Below are positions 23,101 through 36,590 of a stretch of DNA of 64,000 nt, in pieces (position 1 is the stretch's first letter; every line of letters starts with the position of its first letter). The notes beneath the pieces were generated by a model that saw only the letters and a program-made list of their open reading frames with translations, did not search any database and was not told the DNA's origin. This stretch comes from Certhia americana (Eukaryota; Chordata; Aves; Passeriformes; Certhiidae): positions 45,468,048-45,532,047 of the forward strand of contig CM031879.1 in assembly GCA_018697195.1 (NCBI GenBank), written 5' to 3'. Position numbers and translations under genes: made by a program.

Positions 23101-23708
23101 CAGGTTCAGTAACTGGGGGTGGGGTTGAAATATGGGACAACTGAAATACTTGTCTAAAAGGAAAATCTTCCAAGTACTTGTGAACAGAGAGGAGCTGAAT
23201 AAATCAAAGAAGCCATGCCAAACGGCATCATTTGGATGCAGCTGAGCTGGTTGTGAGACAAACTAACAGTATCTGTGGGCTGGAGATAAGGGGTGAAGTC
23301 TGTGAGTGGTGACAGCTGAGGCCTCTCAGGAGGGCTGATTCAAGCTGGTGTCTTGTCTTTCCTCAGGTATGACGTGGAGCTGTTCCAGCGCATTGAACAC
23401 CTGATTGGCAAGAAGCTGCCAGCATTCCCCATGCAGGAGGAAGAAGTTATGATGCTGACAGAGCGTGTGGCTGAGGCCCAGAGGTTTGCTCGAATGGTGG
23501 GTGCTGGCTTTTTGACCCTGTCCTCATTGTTGCAGTCTGAACTTCTTCAGGTGCCAGAACTTGGGTCAATCTGTTGATTGCCTTGCAGGAGCTGCGGGAG
23601 CAGGGAGAGAAGAAGCGATCTCGGAATGATGATGATGACACAGAAGAGGCTATTGGTGTCAGGAATAAGGTGGCAGGAGGCAAAAAGAAGAAAAGGAAAG
23701 CCTTCTAG
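17174..23708 (+). CDS. DDX47: DEAD-box RNA helicase DDX47 (450 aa, 12 coding exons)
   Basis: Coding exons: 17174-17257, 17864-17957, 18484-18672, 19329-19400, 19886-20004, 20516-20587, 20707-20823, 20969-21115, 21218-21355, 22740-22810, 23367-23496, 23589-23708; all introns are GT-AG and phases agree, giving 450 residues (human 455). Motifs in order: Q motif with Gln50, AETGSGKT (67-74), PTRELA (99-104), TPGR (148-151), DEAD (173-176), SAT (204-206), [10 protein letters not shown] (318-327), [11 protein letters not shown] (348-358). It has an acidic N-terminus and a Lys/Arg-rich C-terminus (nucleolar-type signal). DDX47, the relative of yeast Rrp3, is an ATP-dependent nucleolar RNA helicase needed for early pre-rRNA cleavage on the way to 18S rRNA. 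The core is nearly identical to human; differences lie in the first 25 and last 30 residues. The start is supported by a Kozak-like context and the CpG promoter. Confidence 0.98.
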
Positions 23709-24700
23709 TTTGGTATTTGAACAGACTTGTTTATTTTTCTCTTTGTGGCTATCTGAGCTATCAAAAGTCTACCAAGACATCTCCAGTGGATTTTTTTTTC
23801 AGAACTACATGAAAATGAAATTTGGCAGTCCCTGAGGAAAAAACCTACTTTTCTTCACCAGCTACAGACTGAGCTTGGCCCGTGTTGGTGCCATGGTACC
23901 AGTTTTCCTTTCAGGGACACCATCAGAGACCATCACCTGGAAGCAGCTGTTGTCTTCCCCTGTTCATTCACTACAAAGTGCAGTGTGAGTGCAGCTTTTG
24001 CACTGCCGCAGCCTGTCCTGCTATCCAGTCTCACTGAATGCATCTGGAGTCAGATCTGTCAGAAGAAAGAGAGGAAATAGTTAAAAAGAAGTGACTGAGT
24101 TTTCACAGCACAGCTGTGATGCCCTTGCCTTGGTGAAGGGATGTGTTACATTGAGAGCTCAAAATATATTTTGATTAATTTTAAAACTACCTGGTTTTCT
24201 TTGTCTTGTCACTGACCTGCTCTGTTCGCTTCGTGTATCAACTCTGCCAGGTTTTCTTCTTGGGTCAATCCCAGCAATTCAGATGTGACATCAACACCTT
24301 AGATTGTCAGCTGAAGAGCAGTCCAGCACAGAGAGAACAAGTTTCAGCAGGATGAAACTATTCACTGCCTGTAATTCCATCCAATATCTGCTAATGATTG
24401 ACACCATCAAGGATAGGTCTGGGTTTTGGGTGGGGTTTTGTGGCAGATTCTCGTAGTACTTACAAGTGAACGCAAGAGGGGGGTATTTACGTGGGAAAGC
24501 AGCTGACAAGCTGGGCGGTGCAGAAAAACAGGTATCCTGGAAAGCTCTTTGTTTCCCTAGGCAGGGAACTTTGTTACTCTTAGGCAGAGTTCCATGCCAG
24601 ATAAGTAGACTTTTGCAAGAGTGAGATAAATGTACTTCATATAAAACCAGAAGGTTACTGCTAGTTCTCATTGACAATAAAAATTTTCACAGAGGATGTT
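23709..24700 (+). other. Presumptive DDX47 3' UTR and poly(A) region
   Basis: No coding sequence follows the TAG at 23706-23708. The first good AATAAA is at 24676-24681, followed by a GT-rich stretch. That would give a 3' UTR of about 1 kb, longer than I would expect for this gene, so a weaker signal nearer the stop may be the real one. Confidence 0.4.
24676..24681 (+). terminator. Candidate DDX47 poly(A) signal AATAAA
   Basis: AATAAA with a downstream TG-rich stretch (GATGTTCCTGCTGGTAGG), the first canonical hexamer after the DDX47 stop. Confidence 0.35.
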
Positions 24701-24709
24701 CCTGCTGGT

Positions 24710-27700
24710 AGGCAGGGAAGAGTGAGATGCTCCTGCATATGTGAGTGTACTGAAGACATGAAAATTTAATGCCCAATTCATGAACTGGATTTTGTGCTGC
24801 ATGAAAAACAATTTTCAAAATAGTCCTTTTTAGATCTAAATGGAAAGTAGAAACTATTGCAGTAGTCAAGATGAGCACAGTGGTTATTTCATGCTGTCAG
24901 CATACATCTAGTATCAGCATATATGCTAGTCAGAATGCTTTTACACTTTTGTTAGAGGCAGCACATTTTGCAAAGAAATGCCAGAAAACCTAGGTCTGTT
25001 TTTTCATGGGGAACTGAGATACTCTTTTGGAGCAAAAAGAGTGACGGTGTTCTCACTCTTTATTTACGTTTAGCAGTTTACTTAAATATCCCAAATATCT
25101 TCAAGTCTAATAGGTCTAAAATGGTCTTGAGTCAGTGGCAGATAGTAAGTGTACAGATCTTGGGTATGTTCACTGCTAAGAGCATTTGTGTGTAAAGTAG
25201 GAAAAGTGTTTCTCTTCCCTGGGTCCTAGCACAGAGGGGCAGGGGTGAAAGCCCATAAATGAGAACATGTTCATTCTATGGGGCCCTTTGGTAGCAAAGC
25301 ACACAGGTAAGAGGAAACTGCCCTAGAATGCACCAGAGAGAGAACAAAGTGAATGATAATATGGGTGGAGATGCAAGTGCTTGTTCCCCATGGAGCAAGG
25401 GAACACTTCCAACTGTCCTGCTGGGTGCTTGAACAAAATATCTTATTCTTTGTAGGCAGGATAGAGTTGGTTCCAGTATCAGCAAAAGAAGCTTAAATCT
25501 CTGAGGGTCCTGGATCCCTGGAAAACCTCTGGAGTATTATTCCCAGCTATGAGATACAAAGATGAGATACAGGGTCAGTCCTGAACCAATCTTGTAAAGT
25601 GATGTGAAGGGCACTTTGACTGCTGGAGGGGGTAGGGCAGAGTCATTCCTTTCAGAAGTAGTGAGGTTTGCTTTAATAGGTTGTTGGAGTCTGTAGCATC
25701 TCCCTGTGTTCTCCTATGTGGAAGCCTGCAACAGCAGAGGGGTTGTCTTGTCCCTTGATGGAATCAAAGATTATCCCTTTTTTACAGTAGCAAGAATATT
25801 GGTGGAGAGAAATAGAGCTGCTCCTTGTGAAAGAGTACAGAGCCTCCTTGAGTGACTAGACAGCTAGCTGGCCACCTCCCTTGATTTGGAATGACAAGCT
25901 GTAGAAGCATTTGGCATTGGAAAAGCAAAGGTCTCACCACACCCACATTCTCACTGGTGCCTCACCTACCACAGGTATGTGCATTCAATTTCAACTAAAA
26001 ATAACTTAACAGGTTGGAGGGGCAGGAAATGTTTTTTAAATTGTGGCTACTCCAGGGGGGCTGAGTCAGAGGGTGTTCGTATAACTGAAGTGGAATAGGG
26101 CGTGTCCAGAGATGTATTTGGGCAAAACAGAATTTGCAGCCAGCCTAAAACAAAATATCTAGCTGATCTAATGAAACATGAGGGGAAAAGAATGAAGTGA
26201 CACCTCTCTCTCTCTGAATAAGTGTTCAGAGAAGACCAGCACTGGTATGTGCATGGCTGCATACCTTCGTTTGATGACTCCTGCCAGTGTGTTTGTTCAG
26301 TCAAGAGGGCTTTTGAGGGGCAGTTCTGAAGCACACCCCTGCATGCTCTTGAGTTTCACACAGCAGGGAGCTAAGTGGAGGTTTAACCTTAGCGTGATGT
26401 AAGGGAGGATTGGGCTAACACAATTTGTCATATTTTTATGGTTGAAACTCAGGTGAAGTTTCAGTGAAAGCTATGTTCTCAAAAAATGTTCAGTGGAGAT
26501 GTTTGCAGTTTGAAACAATTCTGCACTTCCAAAGTCCATAATGAGAAAGTGATTATTTATATATTTGTAATACATATTTTAAATTATGTTCTATGGTTTT
26601 GATTTTTTTACTGCATAAGTGAGTACTTGGGGCAGTAACAAATAGGGATAGAGTGTCTTTGATTTAAATGTTCTAGAGCTAACAGAAGTGGGTCAACCCT
26701 TGTGAGGGGAGAAGTAAAATTAAACATGCACGTCAGTGTGGACAACTAACTTCAAGGTAAGTGACAATAGCTGCAAAATAGTAGTGGTCCCTGTAACCAC
26801 CCAGTGGTCCTGTACAGAAGCTGCGCTGAACTGACCCAACTGAAAAGGATTTGGCCATGTCAGTTCCCCAGTGCCATGCACCTTCTGCTCAGGGCTGCAA
26901 GAGAAGGCATGGGCCAGAAAGGACAGCTGGAAACCAAGGTGGGCAATCCAGGGCCTTTTTTCTGTGGCAGCAGCCTGAGCCTAAATCTTCTAAAAGTAAT
27001 GAGTCACACATGAACTTGTTTAAGGACCTGACAGCCTGCCTGTCCCCCTGCCCCCAGAAAGGTAGAGAGAACTGAAGAGGGAGAGCTGAATTGCGTGACT
27101 TTCTAGCAACACCACTAACTTGTGCTGTGAAGAGTCTTAGTTTAGGAGGAACTCCCAGAAGTAACTGGCAATCTGGAAGACCTTTGTTTACAAATCAGGA
27201 CTGAAGTTAGTAAAAATTCACAGTTTAACCAATCACTGATTGAAGAAGAAAAATATCCAACATCCTTAAAAGCTCCTGAACATACCTAAGAAGGAATGGA
27301 ATTCATTGCATGACCTGTGGAAGACACAGGCATGTACCAACCACTCTGGTGTTGTATAAATGTGAAGTTGTGGTTTGCCTACAATGACATGTAAAAAGCT
27401 TCTGTAAACATTAAAGTGAGCAATTAATTATTGTAAATGTTGCAGAGTAAATGCTGTAAAAAATCCAGCTTCGGTGCCAGATGTAGTTCATGTAGTCATT
27501 CTGAATTCTTACTCCTCTTCCTTATGTACTTAGATTTTTTTGACGGGGGAAAAACCCTGATAATTGTAAACACAGAGAACCAGAATATGAGTTTCTGACA
27601 GAATCCCAAGATTTAGGGTTAATTCCTGAACTTTAAAAAAAAAAAAAAAAAGGTTAAAAAATGCTTTCTTAGTTTTCAGATGTCTTTTTCTCATGGTCTG

Positions 27701-30700
27701 ACTAGGAAAGCTCCTTTTGAATAACATTTAAAAGGGAGAACTAAGGAAGTTTTGTTCCTCTGACACCTAAGAAATGGAAATGGTTACTTGATCTCTGGCC
27801 CAAGCATGAATACAGCCATGCCTCCAGAGCTGTATCTCTTCCTGAGGACCTTTCAAATACAGAAAATGAGGATGATGACAATAATGCTTTCTCTCTGCTT
27901 CCAAAGCCCCCCTGGGGCAATGGTGTTTGCCTTCCTGAACATGGTAATCGAGCACACGTCATGTCTCGTGGTAGGATGTGTGTTGGACTGTGCCAAGGCC
28001 ATGCCTAGTTGTGCAACAGAAGACGGTGGCACTCTGCAGTTTTTAGATATTGATATTGTAGGTCCTCAGGGAGGGGTGGATGCCTTTGGAGTTTGTTCAG
28101 CACTGTTTCAGGGAAGCACCTACAAGCCTGAAGCTGTGTTTCACAGAGGTTAACACAGGGTAATTTTGCATGCCCAAAGCATAGAAAACTCTTTACCTTT
28201 GCCTTCTCTTCAGGAGGATGCTCATCATTGCAGAAATGTACATGCTGGTCTGTTGCCTCTCGCTACAATAAAGTTAGGGATAAGACTTGTGTAAAAATCT
28301 TCTTTCTTTGGCTTGGTGCTTGTAAAGGTTCCTGAGGAAAGGGAAATGTAATGTGGGCTTCCTGTGCAAAAAGTGCGAAAAGTATTTCCTTGTGTCTCAC
28401 AGACATCATTGCTTCTATCCATCACTTTCTCCTCCCTTTTTGATGTTTTCAAGGAAGGTGAGGTTTTTGCCATGTATTCCCATCTGGACTTAAGCCCCCC
28501 CCGCCTTAATCCTGCTCAAATTTTTCACTCACAAACACGCCTCTGTGTAAGGACAGCAAACAGCAAAACTTGCTCTGCCAGTTATCTGTGTGATATAGAT
28601 GGAGGACTGCATGATAAGAGTGAACTGCTTTGGATATGCAGGCTTCCAGAAAAAAAGGACTCCTTTGTCTCCATCCCATGAATAAGGCTAAAGCGTGAAA
28701 TTTATTTGCTTTGATGTAGGAGAACAGCTCTTATTGTGCAAAAGACTGAGTGACAAAAGTACCTCCTTTCCTGCAGTAGCAATGTAAAGATCCATGGACC
28801 GAGCCTGGGAGAGAACACGCTGAGGATCCTTCAGTTTTATCTAAAGCAACAGAAATTAAGGTACCCCAGAGTCATGCATGCAATTACATATACTTGGTCT
28901 TCTGTCTGACCTGTGGCTCACTTGAAGGGAATTTGTAACAGGAAATACCCAGCCTGATCTGTCCTTGATAGCTTCTGTGCTTGGTGTATCATCAGCAGGG
29001 AAATAATACTTCTTATCCTTCGATATGTATTTGGAATGATAGATTTGCCACAAAAAAAGGGAGCAATTTCCTATTACTGCTGCTCATGTGCATGCTTACA
29101 GGCTTGTTAAGCCTTTACCTTGGTGCCTGCCAGAGGATGTCTTTGGTCATTAAGGACTAGTCTTCTCCAAACACAATCAACATGAAGCAGACAGCCTAAC
29201 AGACTCCTGAGAAAGCAGCTTTCCATGCTTGTAGTTACAGGTTTCCAAACACTTCTTGGAGATTTTGCAGAGCTTTGAGCTATTTTCCGTTGGATACACA
29301 TACACCCAAGGGATGTATGTGTATTTTAATTTAGTCTTCCTCCACCCGCTTGTGATAATTTCTTCAGTATTGTCTAGGATCTTGGAGTTGCTTTCCCAAT
29401 TTTCAAAAAGAGTTTAGATAAAAATGCAAACTTTTAAAAATTAATAAATGCTGTTCTCTCCAAAATGTATAACTAGGGAGGAATGATTATCAAAGATCTG
29501 TGGAAGAATTGTTAGAAACAGATTTTTTACTATGGTCTCTCTAAGTTCAAATTTAGACATAAGTACAGGCAGATGTGAGGTTATCTGGCTGGCTGTAGCC
29601 AGGCCTTCTCATCTTGGATGGATTTGTTAGAGAGCTCTTCCTTGCAAAAAACCTGCTAGTGTTTTATGACCCTTTGGTTCTTCCAAAGCTGCCACTCAGA
29701 TATGACTTCTATACCCCAATTGTACTACTTCAATCTAGGTCAGTGGATGACTTTTTGAAGATCCATTCTCTGTATAACAGGCTATTCTCTCCTCTTTCAA
29801 ATGCTGCCACTGTCTGACAAACAGTTTGTCCTTAGTGTGGAAATTCTCTCTCCATCAGGGTTGCATTAAACTGATGGGGAGGGAATCACTGTCATTTATC
29901 TTGCTCTTGTATTTGCATGGACTGTTTGTGAGCATGTGGCTGCCGTGGTCCTTTGAAAATCCCATAGCAGAAAATGGTGGCGCTCTTGGATTTAGTAGAA
30001 GCAGCAAATGTAGGGGAAGACTTGACTAGTGCAAGGGCCCTGTTGTTGATGAACCTGTTGTGCCATGGTAAGGGAGTTGGCTGGAGGGCATGATAGCAAT
30101 TAAGTCTTTGGTGAATGCCTATTTCTGTATCTTAGACATACAGCCAATAAAGCTTCCTCTTTTTCTTCTTTCCTTTTAACACAAGCAGCCCTTTGGAAAG
30201 CTAATTGGTCTATTCTTTCTTGAAAAGGAAGGTGGAGCCCCTGAACTGGTGTATCCTCTGACAATCAGGATAAACAGATTAAAACCTTTGAGAGATTTTC
30301 TCCTTTGTCATGTTTTTCAGTTCCACTACTTGGGCCGAGGCAGCCTCAGCTGGAAGTGTTCAGGTTTGTTAGCCCTTTGTTTCTCTGATCACCTGAGATC
30401 TGTGTATTACCAATTTATATATGGACAGCACAGATGCACAGGTGAGGATGCTTTTGTGCTTCAAATGGCTTGTGGGTTAATGTCCAAAAATATTCTGAAG
30501 TCTATGGAAAGGACAGTGCTATAAGTTATTGATACGTGAAAATACAAGGATAAAGAGGAGGACTGATGTGTGAAGAGGCCCTCTTTTCCAGCAGGATAGT
30601 GAGTTTGCATGAAGCTGTTATCTCTCTTGGTGGGAAAAGACTTGACAAATAGAGAACTGAAGCCAGCCATGGTTGAGTGACCTTGTTCTGAAGTGACTTC

Positions 30701-33700
30701 TATGATCTGGATATTCATTTCCTCTGCCCTCTTGATGGCAGGACAAATACATCAATTTCTGCTTGCTTTGCCAAAGTAAAGCCATGAGCCTTAAAAGAAA
30801 TTCAGTATAAAGGGAAACAGCTTGTGAGCTTCTGTACTGCCCTGGATTCTCCTTCAGCTGGAAGGCTCTTCTCTGTGACTGAAGTGGGCGATGGGCTGAG
30901 CCTCGTGGCAGAAACCAGAACTGCCTGATGTACAAGGTACACCTCAGCAGGTGAGCCTGCCTGCTCTGCATGTCAGCAGAACCCCAGAGACAAACTTGGC
31001 ATCCTTCTGCTCTCCTAAATTGTCTTGCAGGATTGCATCACTACCCAGTCTGCTCCCATCATTTGATCAGATAAGGTTGACCAAGGCATTCCACTGCCTT
31101 TGGAAATATTCAGTGACTGGTATCTAGGGACAGTGATGCCTGCAGGTGCATGAAGTTGAGGAACCACCTCTCCTGTGACTGAGGGACAGGGAATCTCCCT
31201 GCACAGGCTGGAGTAGGGAAGCCCCTCCGCCCACGAGTGCCTGGGTGCAGCTACCCTCCCTGCCTTCAGGCCTTTCCACATTGGCTGACTTGTTTTCTTG
31301 GAAGCATTGGCCAAGGGTTTCCTTCACTTAATTGTCAACGATGTGCTTTGTTTCTTTAGCTGGCAGAGAACTGCTGAGTTCTGCTGAGATCCTTCCTAGG
31401 CAAGTTTTCCTCTTGCTCAGAATCTCCCAGAGTGTGTTGCATTAGTGAGCTTCCATTATTTGGTGGGTTTTTTGGGACCTCAAATCTTCTCACACCACCT
31501 TTAGCCTCTCCTACATTTTGAATCCCTTTCTTCACCATGCAAGTCTCATTTATGGTTCCCCTTCTCTAAGCACATTCTGCACACTCTCCTGCTTCTTACT
31601 TTCCCCCAGCTTTGCCCCATAAAATAGCCTGCAGCCAGGCCCCCTCAACAGAGCTGGTTCTGTGCTTTGCTGTTCATACTGCATTGTAATATGGTTCTGC
31701 AGGCTCTTCTCCTGTCTGCTTAACAGGTGTCTGCACAAGCTCTTTGCTTTCAGTTCTGTTTTGCTTCTGTTTCCAGAGTATAGGGAAGATGTGAGCTGCC
31801 TCAGCAGTTCCCATGTGGCTCTCCCCAGCTTAATGGTAGTTTAGGAAACACTTGGGTGCCTTGAAGCCTCTTGCCAGAGGAAGCTACTACAACCCCTGAG
31901 CAGGTAGAGGTTCCTCCACTGCACACCTGCAGCATATCCCACCTCAGTTGTTAAGGGACTGCCTGGAATCTGTGTTTCCAGGTTCTCTAGAAGATATCAA
32001 ACAAGTGGGTAGATGATAGAAAGTAATAGAGATCCTGTTGGGCTCTCTGGGTAAGCCTCTTGTTAATTAATGTTAATCTTGTTAATTAATTAGCACTGCT
32101 TGTTAGGAAAAGATGGTTTATTTATATTCAACAACTTGTTTCAATTCATTACTTGTAGTAGTCAACACTTTTTGATAAATTACAAGAAGGATGGTTAGAT
32201 TTAGGGTAAAATAATCAAAATTTTGTGCTGTCCTGCAAGGCTAGGATACATCCTAACCAGTAATAGTTTCAACAGTGTCATTGTTCTGCTAAATGATTAT
32301 AAACGAGTAGTTAAGAAAGTCAGATTTCAATTGGCCAGCAGAGGTTTTAACCATGCGCACATCTAGATTAACCACTCTGGAGATTGGGGATTATCAACTG
32401 TTATATAATACCAGATTTATTTTTTTTTTTAATTGGAACAGGACTGTTAACAGATGCTGCATTTGCTAAAGAAACCAGATTGTCATGTAATACACCCAGA
32501 ATGTGTGCTTTGTTTGGCAGAATCATGCATGTGGATTGCTACTTTTCTTAGCCTTTACCTCTAGTGACAGCATACTGCTGATCAGGCAGGTGGATCATTA
32601 GAGGTCGGATTCAGTTCTTATTTGGGTTGTTAAGTAAGAACTGAAGTTGGTTTGGCTGGGTTCTGGTTCAACACAGCTTCAGATCAACACAGCTAACCCC
32701 ATATACTGTAAAATCTCATGGTAACAACTCTGTAATTTGATAAAGCCCTTGGAGCAATAGTATTGCTCAAGTCCATAGCATATGTGGGTGGGATCCCTTC
32801 ATTCACATACAGCATAGACTTTTTTTTTTTTTTTCAAGTTAGTTCATCCCACATAATGGGATGTGTTGTGTGCCAAGCAGAAGGTCTGTGCTAAAATTTG
32901 TAGTGATTTTTTTTCATTCAGTGCCTTTTAAAGTGTAGGCACAAAGGCACTGAATTTTCTGTGTGATCAAAGGAACCTCCCCACAGGTCCCAGAGAGGGA
33001 ATAATGTCTGCTTGTTGAAATGCAGCAGCACTATCTGATGCCCAAAAGCTGATGGGTCTTATCCTGGGTGAGGTCCCATCTGCAAGGCCCTGTCCCTTCC
33101 AGAGATTTCTGGGAAAAGCAGTATATAGCCTTATAAAGAGAGCTACTTGTATGCCAGTTGGTATTTCATTACTGCAAACAAATGTCTGTTATAGCAGTTT
33201 GTTCATAATGAACAAGGAAGGGATTATGGGGCAATGCAACAACTTTGGAAGAGGAGAAGAGCCTGCTGCAGAGAGGAAAAGCTTCTCTTTGGCTTATCAT
33301 GCACACACCAAGAGGCATTCCTCATCTCTGATGCTTTCCTGGATTGCTCATGCCATTAGCTGAAGCTGTGTTTGCATTTCTGAAGAGGTTAATTGGCAAT
33401 TAAACCTCCACTCAACCCTTCCCTGGGGTATTCCTGTCACTTCCAGTGTTGCTTTTGTTTACCAAGCAAAACAGCCAGGGCTGCTGGGTCTGGAGAGCAA
33501 TGGGGAGTCCAGAGGCTCCCATGGGAATTTTGTCCATCACATCCAGCAGCCAGCAAACTGGCCAGAAAAGAAGCACAGCCAGAAAGGGGCTCCTTAAATT
33601 GGAATTACTGGTCCAAATGCTTGCATAGACTCTCTTTCTCTTCATACTGCAAGCCAGAAGCTTTATAAACCTTTTCTATTTTAGCCAAGTCCTTTCCATC

Positions 33701-34300
33701 TGACTGTTAATAATGACTACACACTGATGTTCTTCCCCCTAGCTTAGGGGAGCTCCTGGGTTGTCAAGAAGTTTGGAAGAAAAATAATCAATGCCAGGGA
33801 CATGGCAATGAATTGTATTTTTTGTCTAGCTCAGACCTTGACTTCTAGTCCTGGGCACAACATCCAGTCTGGAAGTTCGCATTTAACCATTTAATCCTTT
33901 TTTCTAATCCAATATTGCTACTTGTTATTGTAAACATGTCAAGTTTACAGTATCTTTAGTGACCATAGCAAATGTGAGATACTAAATATTTCCTCAGGCT
34001 TATCTGAAATCAGGAGAGTTAAGTGAAGATGTGAGGTAAGACAAGGAAACTATCCCACCAGCAGATCAAGAGACACTTTTGAGTTCTGACAGCTGGTCTG
34101 AATTGCCAGTGGAAATTTCTGTCTGAACTTTCAATGGAATAATGAACTTTTGGTCAAATGAGTGACGAAGAGTATCTGTGTATGTTTGAGTGTTTAAGAC
34201 TATAGACTGTATTCTTCAGTTAATTTTCCCTTTGAGATTTCCACTCTTTATCATGAAAGATTTAAGGGGAGAATAATTAAATGGATTACATTAGGCCTCC
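24710..34300. other. Intergenic stretch, first part of the DDX47-GPRC5A interval
   Basis: No coding exon or RNA gene recognised. Minor items are an A18-type tract at 27634-27651, T tracts at 32419-32430 and 32820-32834, and three GTTAAT half-sites at 32062-32086. ORFs up to 121 codons show no protein-like features. Confidence 0.55.
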
Positions 34301-34319
34301 GCTTCAGTTCTCAAGTACT

Positions 34320-34410
34320 TAATCTCTCTGGCTAGGATTCAAATCTGTGGCCTCAAGTGCTCTATCTTTAAAAAGTGGAGCCACTAAACTAGATAGCATT
34401 TAAAGAGTGC
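34320..34410 (-). repeat. Possible tRNA-headed SINE relic
   Basis: On the minus strand the segment reads as a degenerate tRNA head: TCTAGTTTAGTGGC (A-box-like, near 34402-34389), GAGCACTTGAGGCC, then GATTTGAATCCTAGCC, whose GATTTGAATCC is close to a B box (near 34348-34338). The order and spacing fit the head of a MIR-type SINE. The body is not clear. A true tRNA gene is unlikely because the arms do not pair well. Confidence 0.35.
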
Positions 34411-35853
34411 TCATCTTCCAGATCAGGTATCACCAAGCAAATGTGCAGAGGAATAGGTGGATATGCTACATATCCTGCAGTGAGTTTTCTATGGAAAAAT
34501 TTCAGTGATGCTCCCGCCTTGCAATTGCCCATTGTCGTTCTCAACCTGCCTGATTGCCACTTCCACTCCTGGCTTGTTATTGCCTTCTCTTGCTCTTCCC
34601 TTCCCTAGCTACCACTTCCACCAACAGCACCCTCACACCTCGCAAGTCCTGCATTTTTATCTAGTTTTAGTAGATGCTGCAGCCACAGAGGCAAAAGCAT
34701 GGCAGGCAGTGCAAGGCTGGGTGTGGCTGACAACAGGGTGTGTGTGCTTGCACGCAGGTATGTGTCTGTTCGTGGGGGTATGTGCCTGCCAAAATTGGTT
34801 AGAAACTGCAGAAAGAGGCATCATTTTACAGAAGCCAACAGGAATGTTGTCAGGCCTCTGAAACACACCCATGTCGTTGGTATGTCCCTTAGGGAGCTCC
34901 GTGTCTCTGGTGACACTTGGGAGTTGGAGATTTCATAAAGCATCAGTCATGATTAGCAAGTAGGGTGGAAAGAAACTTGAGAGACCTTAATACTGATGCA
35001 ACAACTGGTCACTTCTGGCAAATACTGCACTAAGAGAATAATTTAAGAAAAGGGTCTTGGTAGGAGGAGTAAAGAACTCAAGTGCAGTCCTGGGCCTCCA
35101 CTGAGGCAGTATCCAGGGATGCTTATGTGCTTGTGTTGTCCTCAAAGCTGGAAGAGCAACCCACTCACCTCAATGCACACCATGATGAAGGAAGCAGTGG
35201 AGGGGCACCTGCATGTGTAATCTTGTGCCAAGTGAAAAGAGGGTGCCCAGCAATATGCTGGCCTTTTAAATGAAGGACACTGAGCTCTGTTGCTCAGTCA
35301 GCTCTATCTTCCACCCAGGATGAATGTCCTAAGCAATCATCTGGGCTCCCTCAGCAGTGGTGGGACCCACTGCCATCTGTGCATAAGATGTCCAGGCATC
35401 CAGGGACATCTATCATCTACCTGTGCCAGAAAACAAGTGTTTCCCCAGGCCACAGGGAGGGGAATCCTCAAGATTTGAGTGAAAGGGCATTTTGTGCATG
35501 CTGAAAACATGGCCCTAGCCCTAGCCTGATAAGGCACACGTCCTGCTTTTCTCCTATCTCATCTCTGAGCATTTGCAAGGCTATAGTGCTGCTTTTGGCA
35601 CACGCACCCTGAGCTAGGGAAGGACTTCACCTAGTATGGACCGAGCTAGCATTCCCCTGATGGATGCTGACATCTGAGTGAGTCCTTGAGTGGCCCTGGA
35701 AGATATCTGAGGAGTTTTAAGGTCATCTATAATCAGGGCCAAGGAACAAACTTTATCTTGAGTGAACTATCAAGCAGAATTGAGGCGTTGGCTTTATAAG
35801 TTATTTATATATAATGTGGTAACTATTACTCACTGGCATTTCTGCCAGGTAAG

Positions 35854-35929
35854 CACTGGCCTGGCATTCCTAACAGTCTCCAGCTCTAACCCACTGGCCT
35901 GGCATTCCTAACAGTCTCCAGCTCTAACC
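35854..35929. repeat. Exact 38-bp tandem duplication (two copies)
   Basis: A 38-bp unit beginning CACTGGCCTGGCATTCC and ending CTCTAACC occurs twice back to back (35854-35891 and 35892-35929) with no mismatch. A shorter related piece, CACTGGCATT, lies just before at 35831. The perfect identity points to a recent duplication or to an assembly artefact. Confidence 0.85.
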
Positions 35930-36506
35930 CACAGGAACACAAACCATCTCCTCTCAAATCACAGGGCCCCACAGACTGTAATGCCTATGGCTCCTGGGAG
36001 ATGGCTGTATGGAGTCCCCAACTCCATCTGCCTGAGCTTTGCTGCCAAGCCACTAGCACCCCAGAAGAAACTGCACAAAAGAGAAGCTTTTCCTCCCAGG
36101 ACTGCAGCAAGACATCCTTCAGTAGGGCTAGCACCAGAGCATTGTGTGTTGTCATGTTCTTGGCTTACATTTTCCTGAAGCCTGACTGAGATTCCCACTG
36201 TGGTTCTCTACATGGCTCCTCAGCCACTCTCCAGCTGTAGGTGACACTGGGATTTGTGGCACTCAGAGAACAGGAACTGCCTGCCCTGGAGACCTGCTCT
36301 AAACTGTAAGAAAATATTTGGAATCAATAGATTGTGAATTCAATTACTTTACCTTATCTTACAATTTTTTCCTTATATTTTTCTCCCCTGATACTCATTT
36401 CTGTCAAGAAAAATCATAGCATTGATTAAAGGTTAGTCTACACACACTGACCAAAACTGCTGACTTCTTCCCAGGTCATGGTTTTGCAGTCAGTAACAGA
36501 TTTATA

Positions 36507-36590
36507 TTTCATAGAATCAATAAGGTTGGAAAAAGTCTTCAAGATCAAGTCTAACCAGATGTGTTTGACTAAACATGTAAACACAACTGT
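36507..36590 (-). repeat. CR1 LINE 3' tail fragment
   Basis: CATAGAATCAATAAGGTTGG followed by AAAAAGTCTTCAAGATCAAG is the reverse complement of a CR1 3' end. A degraded continuation (GACTAAACATGTAAACAC) follows. The element points toward lower coordinates. Only the extreme 3' part is present, as is usual for 5'-truncated CR1 copies. Confidence 0.7.

Noticed and set aside
34330..34402. Possible functional tRNA gene
   Set aside because: The acceptor and anticodon arms do not pair properly and both promoter boxes are off consensus.
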